Of a stretch of 64,000 nucleotides of DNA, positions 15,476-24,182 are shown in pieces. Source of the DNA: Marinibaculum sp040216765 (GTDB lineage: Bacteria; Pseudomonadota; Alphaproteobacteria; Ferrovibrionales; Ferrovibrionaceae). Position 1 is the stretch's first letter. Each line of letters opens with the position of its first letter. Both the position numbers and the translations under genes were made by a program. The notes below the pieces were generated by a model. The model saw only the letters and a program-made list of their open reading frames with translations, was not told where the DNA came from and searched no databases. The stretch lies in contig JAVJON010000061.1 in NCBI GenBank assembly GCA_040216765.1, positions 62,001 to 126,000 of the forward strand. Direction: 5' to 3'.

Positions 15476-18073
15476 ATGACGACGGTGACGATCAGCGGCA
15501 CGACCGGTGCCGACGCGCTGACCCTGGCGGCCGGGCAGACCGAGGTCGTCTTCGACTATCAGGGCGGTGCCGACAGCCTGACCTTCACCGCGGCGGCGAC
15601 CCAGTTGTTGCACCTGGGGACGCCGTCGGCCAACACGGTGACCGGCGGCGCCGCGGCCGACAGCCTGGCGCTCTCCGCGGGCGGCACGGTCATGCTGTCC
15701 GCGCTGGAAACCGTGACCGGCAGCAGCGCCGTCGAATCGGTGACCCTGTCGGCGGCCGCGACCGCCACGGTGTCGGCACTGGACAGCCTGCTGGGCTCTG
15801 CCTCGGCGGACCAGATCGCGTTTTCCGCCGGGAACACGGTCACCGTCGCGGCGCTGGACAGCCTGACCGGCTCGGCCTCTGCCGAGCAGGTCACCTTCAG
15901 CGGCGACAACACGGTGCAGGCGGTGGCGATCGACAGCCTGGTCGGCGCCGTCACCTCGGACACGATCAACGTCACCCTGTCGGGCGCCGCCACCGCGATG
16001 GCGGCCTGGCTGGACCTGCTGGTCGGCTCGGACTCCGCTGAGCGGATTACCCTGTCCGGCGGGGTCTCGCTGACCGCCGCCCATCTGGACACCGTGATCG
16101 GCTCGCCGTCCGCGGAGCGGGTCGGCCTCTCCGCCGCCGCGACATTGACCCTCTCCGCGGTGGAGACCCTGCTGGGCTCCGCCTCAGCCGAGGCGGTCAC
16201 GCTCACGGCCGCCAATACCCTGACGGTCGCCGGGATCGACACCCTGACCGGCAGCGCCTCGGCCGACCGGGTCACCCTGAGCGCGGGCGGCGCCATACGG
16301 GTGCTTGGCATCGATACCCTGATCGGCAGCGCCACGGCCGACACCGTCACCCTGGCGGACGACCAGAGCGGCGTGCTGGTGAACCTGCTGGGCGGCGCCG
16401 ATCTCCTGGCCCTGAACAGCGTGACCCTCGGCGGGTTCGACATCTCCGCCTACAATGTCGAAACCCTGGCCGGCAGCGCGACCGGCGACCGGGTGGTGCT
16501 GGGGGGCGCGTCCGGCGCGTCGGTGACCGTCTCCGGCGTGGAGACCCTGATCGGCACCGGCGCCAGCGATTCCGTGACCTGGAGCGCGGCCGCCACGACG
16601 ACGATCGCCAACCTGGACAGCCTGATCGGGTCGGCCTCCGCCGAACTGGTGACGATCAGCGCCGCCGGCACCCTGACGGCGATGGCGATCGACACCCTGA
16701 ACGGCAGCGCCTCGCAGGAATATGTGACCCTGGCCTCGGGCGGCAGCACGATCCAGGTGTCGGCGCTGGACATCCTGGTCGGGACCGCGGGCGCGGCCGA
16801 GGCGGTGACCCTCGGGGCGGCCCAGAGCGGCGGAATCTTCAACCTGCTGGGCGGCAGCGACATCCTGGTGCTGGCGGACGGGGCAAACACGGTCAGCGCC
16901 TACAATGTCGAGACGGTGACCGGGGGCACCGGCGCCGACTATGTGACCCTGGGCGGCGCGGCCGGCCAGACCATGACCGGGACCGGCCTGGAGACCCTGG
17001 TCGCGGGCGCCTTGGACGACATCGTCTCGGTGGGCAGTGCCCAGACCGAAGGGCTGTTCAACCTGCTCGGCGGCAATGACAGCCTGAGCCTGGCCAACGG
17101 CGTGAACAGCGTGACCGCCTACAATGTCGAGAGCCTGACCGGCGGCGCCAGCATCGACAATGTCAGCTTCGGCGGGGCCGCCGCCACCACGACCCTGGTC
17201 TCGGCGGTGGAGACCCTGATCGGTACCGGCAGCGCCGGCCGCTGGATCGAGCTGTCGGGCGCTGCGACGGCGACCGCCTCGAACATCGACACCCTGGTGG
17301 GCACGGCCTCGGCCGACACCCTGACCCTGGGGGCGGCGGCGACCGGCGGCATCGTCAACAGCCTTGGCGGTGCCGACAGCCTGACCCTGGCGGATGGCAG
17401 CAACAGCATCTCCGCCTACAACGTGGAGACATTGACCGGCGGCAGCGGTGCGGATGCCGTGCAGCTGGGCGGTGCCGCGGCGCAGACGGTGAGTGTCAGC
17501 GGGGTGGAAAGCCTGACCGGCAGCGACGGTGCGGATTCCCTGACCCTGACCGGCGGCGACACGCGGGTGGTCGGCGGCGCCGGCGCCGACACGGTCCTGC
17601 TGCGGTCCGCCGCCGGCACCGACGTGGTGGGCTATGCGGCGCAGACCGACGGCAGTGTCTTCGGCACGGCCAGCGGCGCCGACACGATCCTGAACTTCCA
17701 GCCCGGCACGGACAAGCTCACCGTGGTGTCCGGCGGCCTGTTGCAAAGCGCGGTCGATGCCGGCGGCAATGGCAGCCTCAGCCTGACCAGCCGCGCGCAG
17801 GGAGAGGTCGTGCTGGGCACCGACGAAATGGTCTACCTGACGACAGCGGCCAGCGCCGGCACCCTGGCCGCCACCACCGTGACCGGCTTCCTTGCCGCGC
17901 TGGGGTCGGTGACCGGGACCGGCCCGGCGCTGGTCCTGGCCAACGATGGCGTGAATTCGGGCCTCTACTACCTGAACGATTTCGGCGGCGGCAGCATCGC
18001 GGCCGCCAATGTCCGCATGCTCGGGCTGTTCCAGACCGCGGTGCTGCAGGTGACCGACGTGACCCTGCCATAG
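15476..18073 (+). CDS. large Ala/Gly/Ser/Thr-rich repeat protein, probable secreted beta-solenoid
   Basis: An 865-residue protein built of about 25-residue repeats in which LDSL-GSASA-D/E-VTLS recurs (for example, successive LDSL copies lie 75 bp apart at 15779 and 15854). Later units contain LLGG-D-L-LA and SAYNVETLTGG. The C-terminal part has RTX-like features (VVGGAGADTVLL, and ADTILNFQPGTDKL) but not runs of the canonical GGxGxDxLx nonapeptide. There is no Cys and no N-terminal signal peptide, which fits type I export, but no ABC exporter is in the window. A beta-solenoid surface or secreted protein is inferred. It is not recognised further. Confidence 0.8.
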   Translation: MTTVTISGTTGADALTLAAGQTEVVFDYQGGADSLTFTAAATQLLHLGTPSANTVTGGAAADSLALSAGGTVMLSALETVTGSSAVESVTLSAAATATVSALDSLLGSASADQIAFSAGNTVTVAALDSLTGSASAEQVTFSGDNTVQAVAIDSLVGAVTSDTINVTLSGAATAMAAWLDLLVGSDSAERITLSGGVSLTAAHLDTVIGSPSAERVGLSAAATLTLSAVETLLGSASAEAVTLTAANTLTVAGIDTLTGSASADRVTLSAGGAIRVLGIDTLIGSATADTVTLADDQSGVLVNLLGGADLLALNSVTLGGFDISAYNVETLAGSATGDRVVLGGASGASVTVSGVETLIGTGASDSVTWSAAATTTIANLDSLIGSASAELVTISAAGTLTAMAIDTLNGSASQEYVTLASGGSTIQVSALDILVGTAGAAEAVTLGAAQSGGIFNLLGGSDILVLADGANTVSAYNVETVTGGTGADYVTLGGAAGQTMTGTGLETLVAGALDDIVSVGSAQTEGLFNLLGGNDSLSLANGVNSVTAYNVESLTGGASIDNVSFGGAAATTTLVSAVETLIGTGSAGRWIELSGAATATASNIDTLVGTASADTLTLGAAATGGIVNSLGGADSLTLADGSNSISAYNVETLTGGSGADAVQLGGAAAQTVSVSGVESLTGSDGADSLTLTGGDTRVVGGAGADTVLLRSAAGTDVVGYAAQTDGSVFGTASGADTILNFQPGTDKLTVVSGGLLQSAVDAGGNGSLSLTSRAQGEVVLGTDEMVYLTTAASAGTLAATTVTGFLAALGSVTGTGPALVLANDGVNSGLYYLNDFGGGSIAAANVRMLGLFQTAVLQVTDVTLP

Positions 18074-18133
18074 GCGCCGCCGGAACGAAGAGCAGCAATG
18101 AGGGCAACGTCTCACAGAGGGAGGGATGCACCG

Positions 18134-18574
18134 ATGTCGGTTCAACCGATGGCCGGATCCGGCGACCGGAACCCGCGCACCTGGGAAGAGGCGCGGGCGA
18201 TGGTGAAGCATGTCGAATCGCTCTTCACCCCGTGGAACGTCGATGCGCTGGTCGACGGCTTCACGGCGGATTGCGTGATCCGTTTCGGCGACCTGCCGGA
18301 GTTCCGCGGCCAGGAGGCGCTCCGCAGGTTCTTCACCGCGCGCAGCGCGCGGCAGCGCGACTACCGGCTGGTCAAGACATTGAAATGCCTGATGGGCGAC
18401 ACCCTGTGCAACACCTGGGAAGGGACCTGGGAGGATGCCGCATCGGGGCAGAAGATGACGGGCTTCGGCTGCGAGGTCTGGCAGCTGCGCGACGGCAGGA
18501 TCGCCGTCTGGGAGGGCGCGTTCAATGCCGCGCCGGAAGGCGGGCAGGGCAGCATGCAGGCGCTGCTGACCTGA
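18134..18574 (+). CDS. NTF2-like (SnoaL-type) protein
   Basis: A 146-residue alpha+beta barrel protein. The NTF2 pattern is visible: a helix, then DALVDGFTADCVIRFGDLPEFRGQEALRRFF, then strands ending in GRIAVWEGAFNA. The family includes small enzymes and ligand-binding proteins, and the function cannot be told from sequence. The ATG at 18134 follows a GA-rich Shine-Dalgarno (AGAGGGAGGG). It lies alone between the repeat protein and the convergent kor genes. Confidence 0.78.
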   Translation: MSVQPMAGSGDRNPRTWEEARAMVKHVESLFTPWNVDALVDGFTADCVIRFGDLPEFRGQEALRRFFTARSARQRDYRLVKTLKCLMGDTLCNTWEGTWEDAASGQKMTGFGCEVWQLRDGRIAVWEGAFNAAPEGGQGSMQALLT

Positions 18575-18641
18575 GCCGGAATCGGAAGGGGCGGCAGCGT
18601 TGCCGCTGCCGCCCCTCCGGTTGCCTCGCCGCCGCGCCGGG

Positions 18642-19664
18642 TCAGACCGTCCAGGTATGGCCCGAATGCAGCAGCTCGTTGATCGTCGCGTTCGGCTTCT
18701 TTTCCATCGCGGCCTGGACCTGGCCGGTCACCGCCGCCTCGTAGGTCGGCGCGGGGCTGTCGTACAGCACGCCCATCGCCACCGGCATGTGCGGCGGCTC
18801 CATCTGGGCGAGCAGGGTGGCGAGCACCGGGTTGGTCTCGTCATGCACCAGCAGGTCGTCCTCGGTGATGCCGTCGCGGCCGAGGGTCACCGATTCCAGG
18901 GTCAGGGTCTTCGGGTTCAGCCGGATGCCCTTGTCCTTGTCCTTGCCGTAGATCAGCGGCTCGCCGTTCTCGACATGCAGCTGCGCCTCGCCGGCCACCT
19001 GCTTCTCGGTGATATGGCCGAACACGCCGTCGTTGTAGACGATGCAGTTCTGCAGGATCTCCACGAAGCCGGTGCCCTGGTGGGCATGGGCGCGCTTCAG
19101 GACTTCCGGCAGGTGCTTGGCGCCGACATCGTAGGAGCGCCCGACGAAGCGGGCGCCGGTGCCCAGCGCGAAGGCGCAGGGATTGGTCGGCCGGTCCACC
19201 GAGCCCTGCGGTGTCGACGGGGTGCGGGTGCCGAGCCTGGAGGTCGGCGAGTACTGCCCCTTGGTCAGGCCGTAGATCTCGTTGTTGAACAGCAGGAACT
19301 GCAGGTTCACGTTGCGGCGCAGGATGTGCAGCAGGTGGTTGCCGCCGATCGACAGCGCATCGCCGTCGCCGGACACCACCCAGACGTCCAGCTCCGGGTT
19401 CGCGAGCTTCAGCCCCGTTGCGAAAGCCGGCGCGCGGCCGTGGATGGTGTGGAAGCCGTAGGTGTTCATGTAGTAGGGGAAGCGCGCCGCGCAGCCGATG
19501 CCGGAGATGAACACCATGTTCTCCTTCGGCACGCCGATCTCCGGCATGGTGCGCTGCACCGCCTTCAGGATGGCATAGTCGCCGCAGCCCGGGCACCAGC
19601 GCACATCCTGGTCGGTGGCGAAGTCCTTGGCGGTCAGCTTGGTGTCGATCTTGGGAACGTTCAT
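18642..19664 (-). CDS. korB: 2-oxoglutarate:ferredoxin oxidoreductase, beta subunit
   Basis: A 340-residue TPP-binding subunit of 2-oxoacid:ferredoxin oxidoreductase. WCPGCGDYAIL provides Cys ligands for a [4Fe-4S] cluster, and GDGDALSIGGNH is the TPP-Mg motif. With KorA it oxidises 2-oxoglutarate plus CoA to succinyl-CoA, or the reverse, with ferredoxin. The ATG at 19664 is preceded by GGGAGA. It starts 38 bp after korA on the same strand, so an operon is clear. Other 2-oxoacids cannot be excluded without structural comparison. Confidence 0.9.
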   Translation of the reverse strand: MNVPKIDTKLTAKDFATDQDVRWCPGCGDYAILKAVQRTMPEIGVPKENMVFISGIGCAARFPYYMNTYGFHTIHGRAPAFATGLKLANPELDVWVVSGDGDALSIGGNHLLHILRRNVNLQFLLFNNEIYGLTKGQYSPTSRLGTRTPSTPQGSVDRPTNPCAFALGTGARFVGRSYDVGAKHLPEVLKRAHAHQGTGFVEILQNCIVYNDGVFGHITEKQVAGEAQLHVENGEPLIYGKDKDKGIRLNPKTLTLESVTLGRDGITEDDLLVHDETNPVLATLLAQMEPPHMPVAMGVLYDSPAPTYEAAVTGQVQAAMEKKPNATINELLHSGHTWTV

Positions 19665-19702
19665 GTCAGGTCTCCCGCAAGAGCCAATGTCGGGCGCACG
19701 GA

Positions 19703-21586
19703 TCAGGCGCCGCCGCCGAGACGGGCGCGGATCGCGTCCTTCAGCTCGGCAATCGTGAAGGGCTGCCCGGTCACCTTCGACAGGGATTCCGCCGGCACCA
19801 GGTACTGCGACCGCAGCAGGGTGGCGAACTGGCCGCTGTTCATCTCGGGCACCAGGACGCGGCCGGTGCCCTCCAGCAGGCTGCCCAGGTTGCGCGGCAG
19901 CGGCCAGATATGGCGCACATGCAGATGGGCGACATCCTCGCCCTCCGCGCGCAGGGCGGCGACCGCCTGCCGGATCGGCCCGTAGGTGGAGCCCCAGCCG
20001 ACGACGGTCAGGGCGGCGCCCGGCCCGCCCTCGGTGAAGCTCTGCTCGGGGATGTCGTTGGCGATGCCGTTGACCTTGGCCGCGCGCACGTCGGTCATCT
20101 TCTGGTGGTTCGCCGGCTCGTAGGAGATATGGCCGGTGTCGTAGTCCCGCTCGATCCCGCCGATGCGATGCTCCAGCCCCGGCGTGCCGGGGATCGCCCA
20201 GTTCCGGGCCAGGGTGTCCTGGTCGCGGCGGAACGGGCTGAAATCCTCCGGATCGGTGTGGAACGTGACCGGGAACGGCGCGATGTCGTTCATGTCCGGG
20301 ATCAGCCAGGGCTCGGCGGCGTTGGCGATATAGCCGTCCGACAGCAGCATCACCGGGGTCATGTACTTCGCCGCTAGGCGCACCGCCTCGATCGCCGCCT
20401 CGAAGCAGTCGCCCGGGCCGTGCGAGGCGATCACCGGCAGCGGCGCATCCGCGTTGCGGCCCCAGACCGCAAGGTAGAGGTCGGACTGCTCGGTCTTGGT
20501 GGGCAGGCCGGTGGAGGGTCCGCCGCGCTGGGTGTCGACCACGACAAGCGGCAGCTCCGCACCGAAGGCCAGGCCGATCGCCTCGGTCTTCAGCGCCAGC
20601 CCGGGGCCGGAGGAGGCGGTGATGCCCATCGACCCGGCATAGGAGGCGCCGATCGCGGCGCAGGCGGCGGCGATCTCGTCCTCCGCCTGGAAGGTCACCA
20701 CGCCGTACTGCTTCAGGCCGGACAGGATGTGCAGCAGCGGCGAGGAGGGGGTGATCGGGTAGGAGCAGAAGGTCATCCTCAGCTCCGCCAGCTTGCAGCC
20801 GGCCACCAGGCCCCAGGCCAGGGCCTGCGCGCCGGTGATCAGCCGGTAGGCGCCGGGCTTCACCTCGCGGGCGGGCACGCGATAGCCGCGCATCTCGCCC
20901 GACAGTTCCATGGTCTCGCCATAGGCATGGCCGGCCTTCAGCGCAGCAATATTCGCTTCCGCGACCTCGGGCACCTTGGCGAACTTGGCGGCCAGCCAGT
21001 CGAGGGTCTGCTGCGGCTCGCGGTCGTACATCCAATAGACCAGCCCCAGCACCCACATGTTCTTGCAGCGCAGCGCGTCCTTCTGGCTCAGGCCGAGCGG
21101 CCGCGCGACCTCCAGCACCCGCTGCGAGATGTCGATCTCCAGGACCTGATAGCCGCCCAGGCTGTTGTCCTGGCGCGGATCCTGGCTGAAGCCCGCCTGG
21201 CGGATGTTGCGCTCCGTGAAGCTGCCGCTGTCCAGCAGGACCAGCCCGCCCTTGCGCAGCCGCTTGATGTTCACCGCCAGCGCCGCCGGGTTCAGCGCGA
21301 CCAGGACGTCCGGCGCATCGCCGGAGGTCTCGATGCTGGTGGCGCCGAAATTGATCTGGAAGGCGGACACGCCGTAGGTCGTGCCGACCGGTGCCCGGAT
21401 CTCCGCGGGGAAATCCGGGAAGGTCGCCAGGTCGTTGCCGGCCAGCGCCGTGGCCTGCGAGAACTGGCTGCCGGTCAGCTGCATGCCGTCGCCGGAATCG
21501 CCGGCGAAACGGACGACAACGCTGTCGCGCTCCTCGCGAGGAGCGGACGGCCGGCTCTGGTCTTCCTTGAGTAGTGGCGTGCTCAT
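19703..21586 (-). CDS. korA: 2-oxoglutarate:ferredoxin oxidoreductase, fused gamma-alpha subunit
   Basis: A 627-residue fusion. The N-terminal gamma domain (about residues 20-200, RFAGDSGDGMQLTG) is followed by the alpha domain (about 215-620), with YPITPSSPLLHIL and the AEDEIAAACAAIGASYAGS segment typical of KorA/PorA. This gamma-alpha plus beta two-gene form is the kind used by aerobic and microaerobic bacteria, in place of or beside the 2-oxoglutarate dehydrogenase complex. It is first in the korAB operon. A 537-bp region without a gene lies upstream. Confidence 0.92.
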   Translation of the reverse strand: MSTPLLKEDQSRPSAPREERDSVVVRFAGDSGDGMQLTGSQFSQATALAGNDLATFPDFPAEIRAPVGTTYGVSAFQINFGATSIETSGDAPDVLVALNPAALAVNIKRLRKGGLVLLDSGSFTERNIRQAGFSQDPRQDNSLGGYQVLEIDISQRVLEVARPLGLSQKDALRCKNMWVLGLVYWMYDREPQQTLDWLAAKFAKVPEVAEANIAALKAGHAYGETMELSGEMRGYRVPAREVKPGAYRLITGAQALAWGLVAGCKLAELRMTFCSYPITPSSPLLHILSGLKQYGVVTFQAEDEIAAACAAIGASYAGSMGITASSGPGLALKTEAIGLAFGAELPLVVVDTQRGGPSTGLPTKTEQSDLYLAVWGRNADAPLPVIASHGPGDCFEAAIEAVRLAAKYMTPVMLLSDGYIANAAEPWLIPDMNDIAPFPVTFHTDPEDFSPFRRDQDTLARNWAIPGTPGLEHRIGGIERDYDTGHISYEPANHQKMTDVRAAKVNGIANDIPEQSFTEGGPGAALTVVGWGSTYGPIRQAVAALRAEGEDVAHLHVRHIWPLPRNLGSLLEGTGRVLVPEMNSGQFATLLRSQYLVPAESLSKVTGQPFTIAELKDAIRARLGGGA

Positions 21587-22123
21587 ACCCTAATCCGTTC
21601 TTGGCCCATCCAGCTCTGCCGGTTCTTGCGCAACCCGCGATCCGGGCGGCGGCAGGGCATTCTCGTGATCGTCGGAACCGGGTGCCGGCCGGCTGTCCCC
21701 GCGCCGCAGGGAACCATGCCCGCGATGACGGCGTTGGCGGCAGTCGTCGCGGGCGGACTTTGCCCCGGCCGGCCTGTCGAACAGGCAAGGCCGCGGCACG
21801 GACGCGCTGGGATGTCGGTCAGACCCACTTCAAACGAATGGCATTCCCCCATGGGACGGCGTCTGGAACGGCCAGCCGCCATCAACGTGTCATACTATCA
21901 CGCCGTGGGATTCGGCGTCGCACCAAACTGGGCGGCTGCACATATGGGGCACTTCCCGGCCGGCGGAAATCCCCACCCGCCGGACCCTCACGCGAACGGG
22001 AAGGTCGGCTGCCCCGGCAACCGCCGGCAGAACCGGCACGTTTCCGCGCAGGGCAGCAACCCGATGGCCGCAGCCCGCAGGAAGCGTATATCATTAGCAT
22101 ACGAACGAAAAGCGAGGATGGCA
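21587..22123. other. 537-bp intergenic region between divergent korA and pncA
   Basis: I see no convincing gene here. A frame open into pncA exists from about 21626, but its translation is Arg/Pro/Gly-rich and lacks family similarity. The pncA-proximal end is more AT-rich and carries an inverted repeat CGTAT-N9-ATACG (22085-22103), about 20 bp upstream of the pncA start, that could be an operator. No clear -35/-10 pair, riboswitch or terminator was recognised. Confidence 0.5.
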
Positions 22124-22756
22124 ATGACGGCAGACCTGGATCCGGGCGAGACCGACCTGTTGCTGGTGATCGATGTCCAGAACGATTTCTGCCCCGGCGG
22201 CAGCCTTGCGGTGCCGGACGGCGATGCCGTCGTGCCGGGGATCAACCGCCTAGCGGCGCGGTTCGCCCATGTCGTGCTGACCCAGGACTGGCACCCTGCC
22301 GGCCATCTGTCCTTTGCCAGCGCCCATGGCTCCGCCGAACCCTTCTCGACTGTGCAGATGCCCTATGGCACGCAGATCCTGTGGCCGGATCATTGCGTCA
22401 TCGGCAGCCCGGGCGCGGCCTTCCACCCGGGCCTGGCGATTCCCCATGCAGCGCTTGTGCTGCGCAAGGGGTTCCGGCGCGGCATCGACTCCTATTCCGC
22501 GTTCGTCGAGAACGATCGCAACACCCCCACGGGCCTCGCCGGCTACATGCGCGAACGCGGGTTCAAGCGGGTGTTCGCCACCGGCCTCGCCCTGGACGTC
22601 TGCGTCCGCTACTCGCTGGAGGATGCGCGCCGCCTGGGTTTCGAGGCGGTGCTTGTGGAGGACCTGGCGCGGCCGATCGATACGAACGGCTCCCTGGCGG
22701 CGGCGCTGGCGGCCCTGGATGCCGCCGGCGTGCAGCGTGTGCAGGCCGGGGGATAG
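22124..22756 (+). CDS. pncA: nicotinamidase
   Basis: A 210-residue isochorismatase-fold amidohydrolase converting nicotinamide to nicotinate for NAD salvage. Visible are VIDVQNDFCPGGSLAV (catalytic Asp17 and the second Asp), the metal-site segment TQDWHPAGHLSF (Asp-x-His), the catalytic Lys in LRKGF, and the nucleophile Cys in GLALDVCVRYS. The start at 22124 is preferred to 22118 because GAGG lies six bases before it. An inverted repeat (22085-22103) sits just upstream. It is transcribed toward the pst locus but lies before the Pho box. Confidence 0.9.
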   Translation: MTADLDPGETDLLLVIDVQNDFCPGGSLAVPDGDAVVPGINRLAARFAHVVLTQDWHPAGHLSFASAHGSAEPFSTVQMPYGTQILWPDHCVIGSPGAAFHPGLAIPHAALVLRKGFRRGIDSYSAFVENDRNTPTGLAGYMRERGFKRVFATGLALDVCVRYSLEDARRLGFEAVLVEDLARPIDTNGSLAAALAALDAAGVQRVQAGG

Positions 22757-22785
22757 GCCCGCAACGGCCGGCGCCCGCCGCTGCG

Positions 22786-22802
22786 GGCAGGCCCGGCCTG
22801 CC
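22786..22802. other. GC-rich hairpin downstream of pncA
   Basis: GGCAGGC-CCG-GCCTGCC forms a perfect 7-bp stem with a 3-base loop about 30 bp after the pncA stop. No T-run follows, so it is not a classical intrinsic terminator, but it may stall RNA polymerase or protect the 3' end. Its right arm shares one base with the start of the Pho box. Confidence 0.4.
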
Positions 22803-22830
22803 TGTCATGAAAGCGTCATCAAACTGAAAT
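22802..22830 (+). promoter_or_regulatory. Pho box (PhoB binding site) upstream of pstS, three direct half-sites
   Basis: Three 7-mers lie exactly 11 bp apart: CTGTCAT (22802), GCGTCAT (22813) and CTGAAAT (22824), separated by 4-base spacers. This matches the PhoB direct-repeat consensus CTGTCAT-N4-CTGTCAT with one extra half-site. A weak -10-like CTAAGA lies at 22851. The pstS start is at 22924. The phoB gene at the end of the same locus presumably autoregulates through it. Confidence 0.85.
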
Positions 22831-22923
22831 CATCGAGTCACCGGGCCTCGCTAAGACAGGGCCGATCCGGTGGGGCAGGGCGCTCCGCCGCATTGCCCCG
22901 GGACGCAGCCAAGGAGCGAGCGA

Positions 22924-23961
22924 ATGAACAAAGGGATTCTCACAGCGGCGCTGGCCGGCGCGGCGCTGACCGCCCTGGCGGCGGGCGGCACCGCGCAGGC
23001 GGCCGACCAGATCAAGATCGTGGGCTCGTCGACGGTCTACCCGTTCACCACGACGGTCGCCGAGCGTTTCGCGGCGGCCACGAAATTCCCCACCCCGATC
23101 GTGGAATCCACCGGCACCGGCGGCGGCATGAAGCTGTTCTGCGCCAGCGTCGCGCCCGATTCCCCGGATTTCACCGGCGCTTCCCGTGCGATCAAGAAGT
23201 CCGAGTACGACGATTGCATGAAGAACGGTGTCGAGAGCATCACCGAGATCAAGATCGGCTATGACGGCATCGTCTTCTCCAATTCCCGGGAAGCCGCGGC
23301 GATGCCGGTGACCAAGGAGCAGATCTTCCTCGCCCTGGCCAAGGACGTGCCGGTGGACGGCAAGCTGGCCGCCAACCCGTACAAGACCTGGAAACAGGTC
23401 GACGCCGCCCTGCCGGACACCCCGATCCAGGTGATGGGCCCGCCGCCGACGTCCGGCACCCGCGACGCCTTCGTCGAACTGGTGATGGAAGAGGCCTGCG
23501 ACTCGTTCCCGGCCTACAAGGCCCTGAAGGAGGACAAGAAGGCCCACAAGGCCGCCTGCACGGCGCTTCGCGAGGATGGCGCCTATATCGATGCCGGCGA
23601 GAACGACAACCTGATCGTCTCCAAGCTGGTGGCCAACCCGAACGCCTTCGGCATCTTCGGCTTCAGCTTCCTGGACCAGAATTCCTCCAAGATCCGGGGC
23701 GAGAAGATCGATGGCGTCGAGCCGACCTTCGAGAACATCGCCAGTGGCGATTACGGCGTGTCGCGCTCGATGTTCGTCTATGTGAAGGACGCCCATGTCG
23801 GCCAGAAGGCGGGCATGAGGGAGTTCATCGCCGAGTTCACCTCGGAGAAGGCCTGGGGCGAGGACGGCTATCTGGCGGAAAAGGGCCTGATTCCGATGCC
23901 GGACGACGAGCGGAAGAAGCAGGCCGAGAACGCCATGTCCCTCGGCAAGCTGACGATGTAG
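22924..23961 (+). CDS. pstS: phosphate ABC transporter, periplasmic substrate-binding protein
   Basis: A 345-residue periplasmic phosphate-binding protein. It has a Sec signal peptide (lysine near the start, then an Ala/Leu-rich core ending at TAQA-AD, residues 1-26). The mature part begins QIKIVGSSTVYPFTT, whose Ser-Ser-Thr and Thr residues bind phosphate, and continues with ESTGTGGGMKLFC and the PTSGTRDAF loop. Two Cys pairs are possible. The ATG at 22924 follows AAGGAGCGAGCGA. It is first in the pst operon, under the Pho box. Confidence 0.93.
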   Translation: MNKGILTAALAGAALTALAAGGTAQAADQIKIVGSSTVYPFTTTVAERFAAATKFPTPIVESTGTGGGMKLFCASVAPDSPDFTGASRAIKKSEYDDCMKNGVESITEIKIGYDGIVFSNSREAAAMPVTKEQIFLALAKDVPVDGKLAANPYKTWKQVDAALPDTPIQVMGPPPTSGTRDAFVELVMEEACDSFPAYKALKEDKKAHKAACTALREDGAYIDAGENDNLIVSKLVANPNAFGIFGFSFLDQNSSKIRGEKIDGVEPTFENIASGDYGVSRSMFVYVKDAHVGQKAGMREFIAEFTSEKAWGEDGYLAEKGLIPMPDDERKKQAENAMSLGKLTM

Positions 23962-23971
23962 CAGGTCCGTC

Positions 23972-24007
23972 GGGACCATGGGGCCGGTCCCGCTCGGGGC
24001 CGGCCCC
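23972..24007 (+). other. stem-loop between pstS and pstC, with two alternative pairings
   Basis: GGGGCCGG (23980-23987) and CCGGCCCC (24000-24007) form an 8-bp stem with a 12-base loop just after the pstS stop. The overlapping arms GGGACC (23972-23977) and GGTCCC (23986-23991) give a competing hairpin. Stem-loops here commonly stabilise the pstS mRNA or attenuate downstream transcription, so that the binding protein outnumbers the permease. No T-run follows. The remaining gap to pstC (to 24182) shows nothing else. Confidence 0.55.
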
Positions 24008-24182
24008 GCCCTCCGGAACGGGCCGCGACCCGCCGTCGGCGATTGCGGCCCCATTCCCGGCGATCGCCCCCCGGGTCCCTCGGCGGGTCCCTGGCCCGAC
24101 TTCCTGGGCGATCGTTTCGGGCCACGACTGCCAGACCGATGGCGGCCGCAGGCGCACCACCCATTTCACGCGAGGGGAGCCG

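Noticed and set aside
16184..18211. Minus-strand frame across the repeat protein
   Set aside because: It mirrors the repeats of the plus-strand protein; the composition is that of an antisense shadow.
21626..22123. N-terminal extension of the nicotinamidase
   Set aside because: The frame is open but the residues do not match the family. The 22124 start has a Shine-Dalgarno and gives a normal length.
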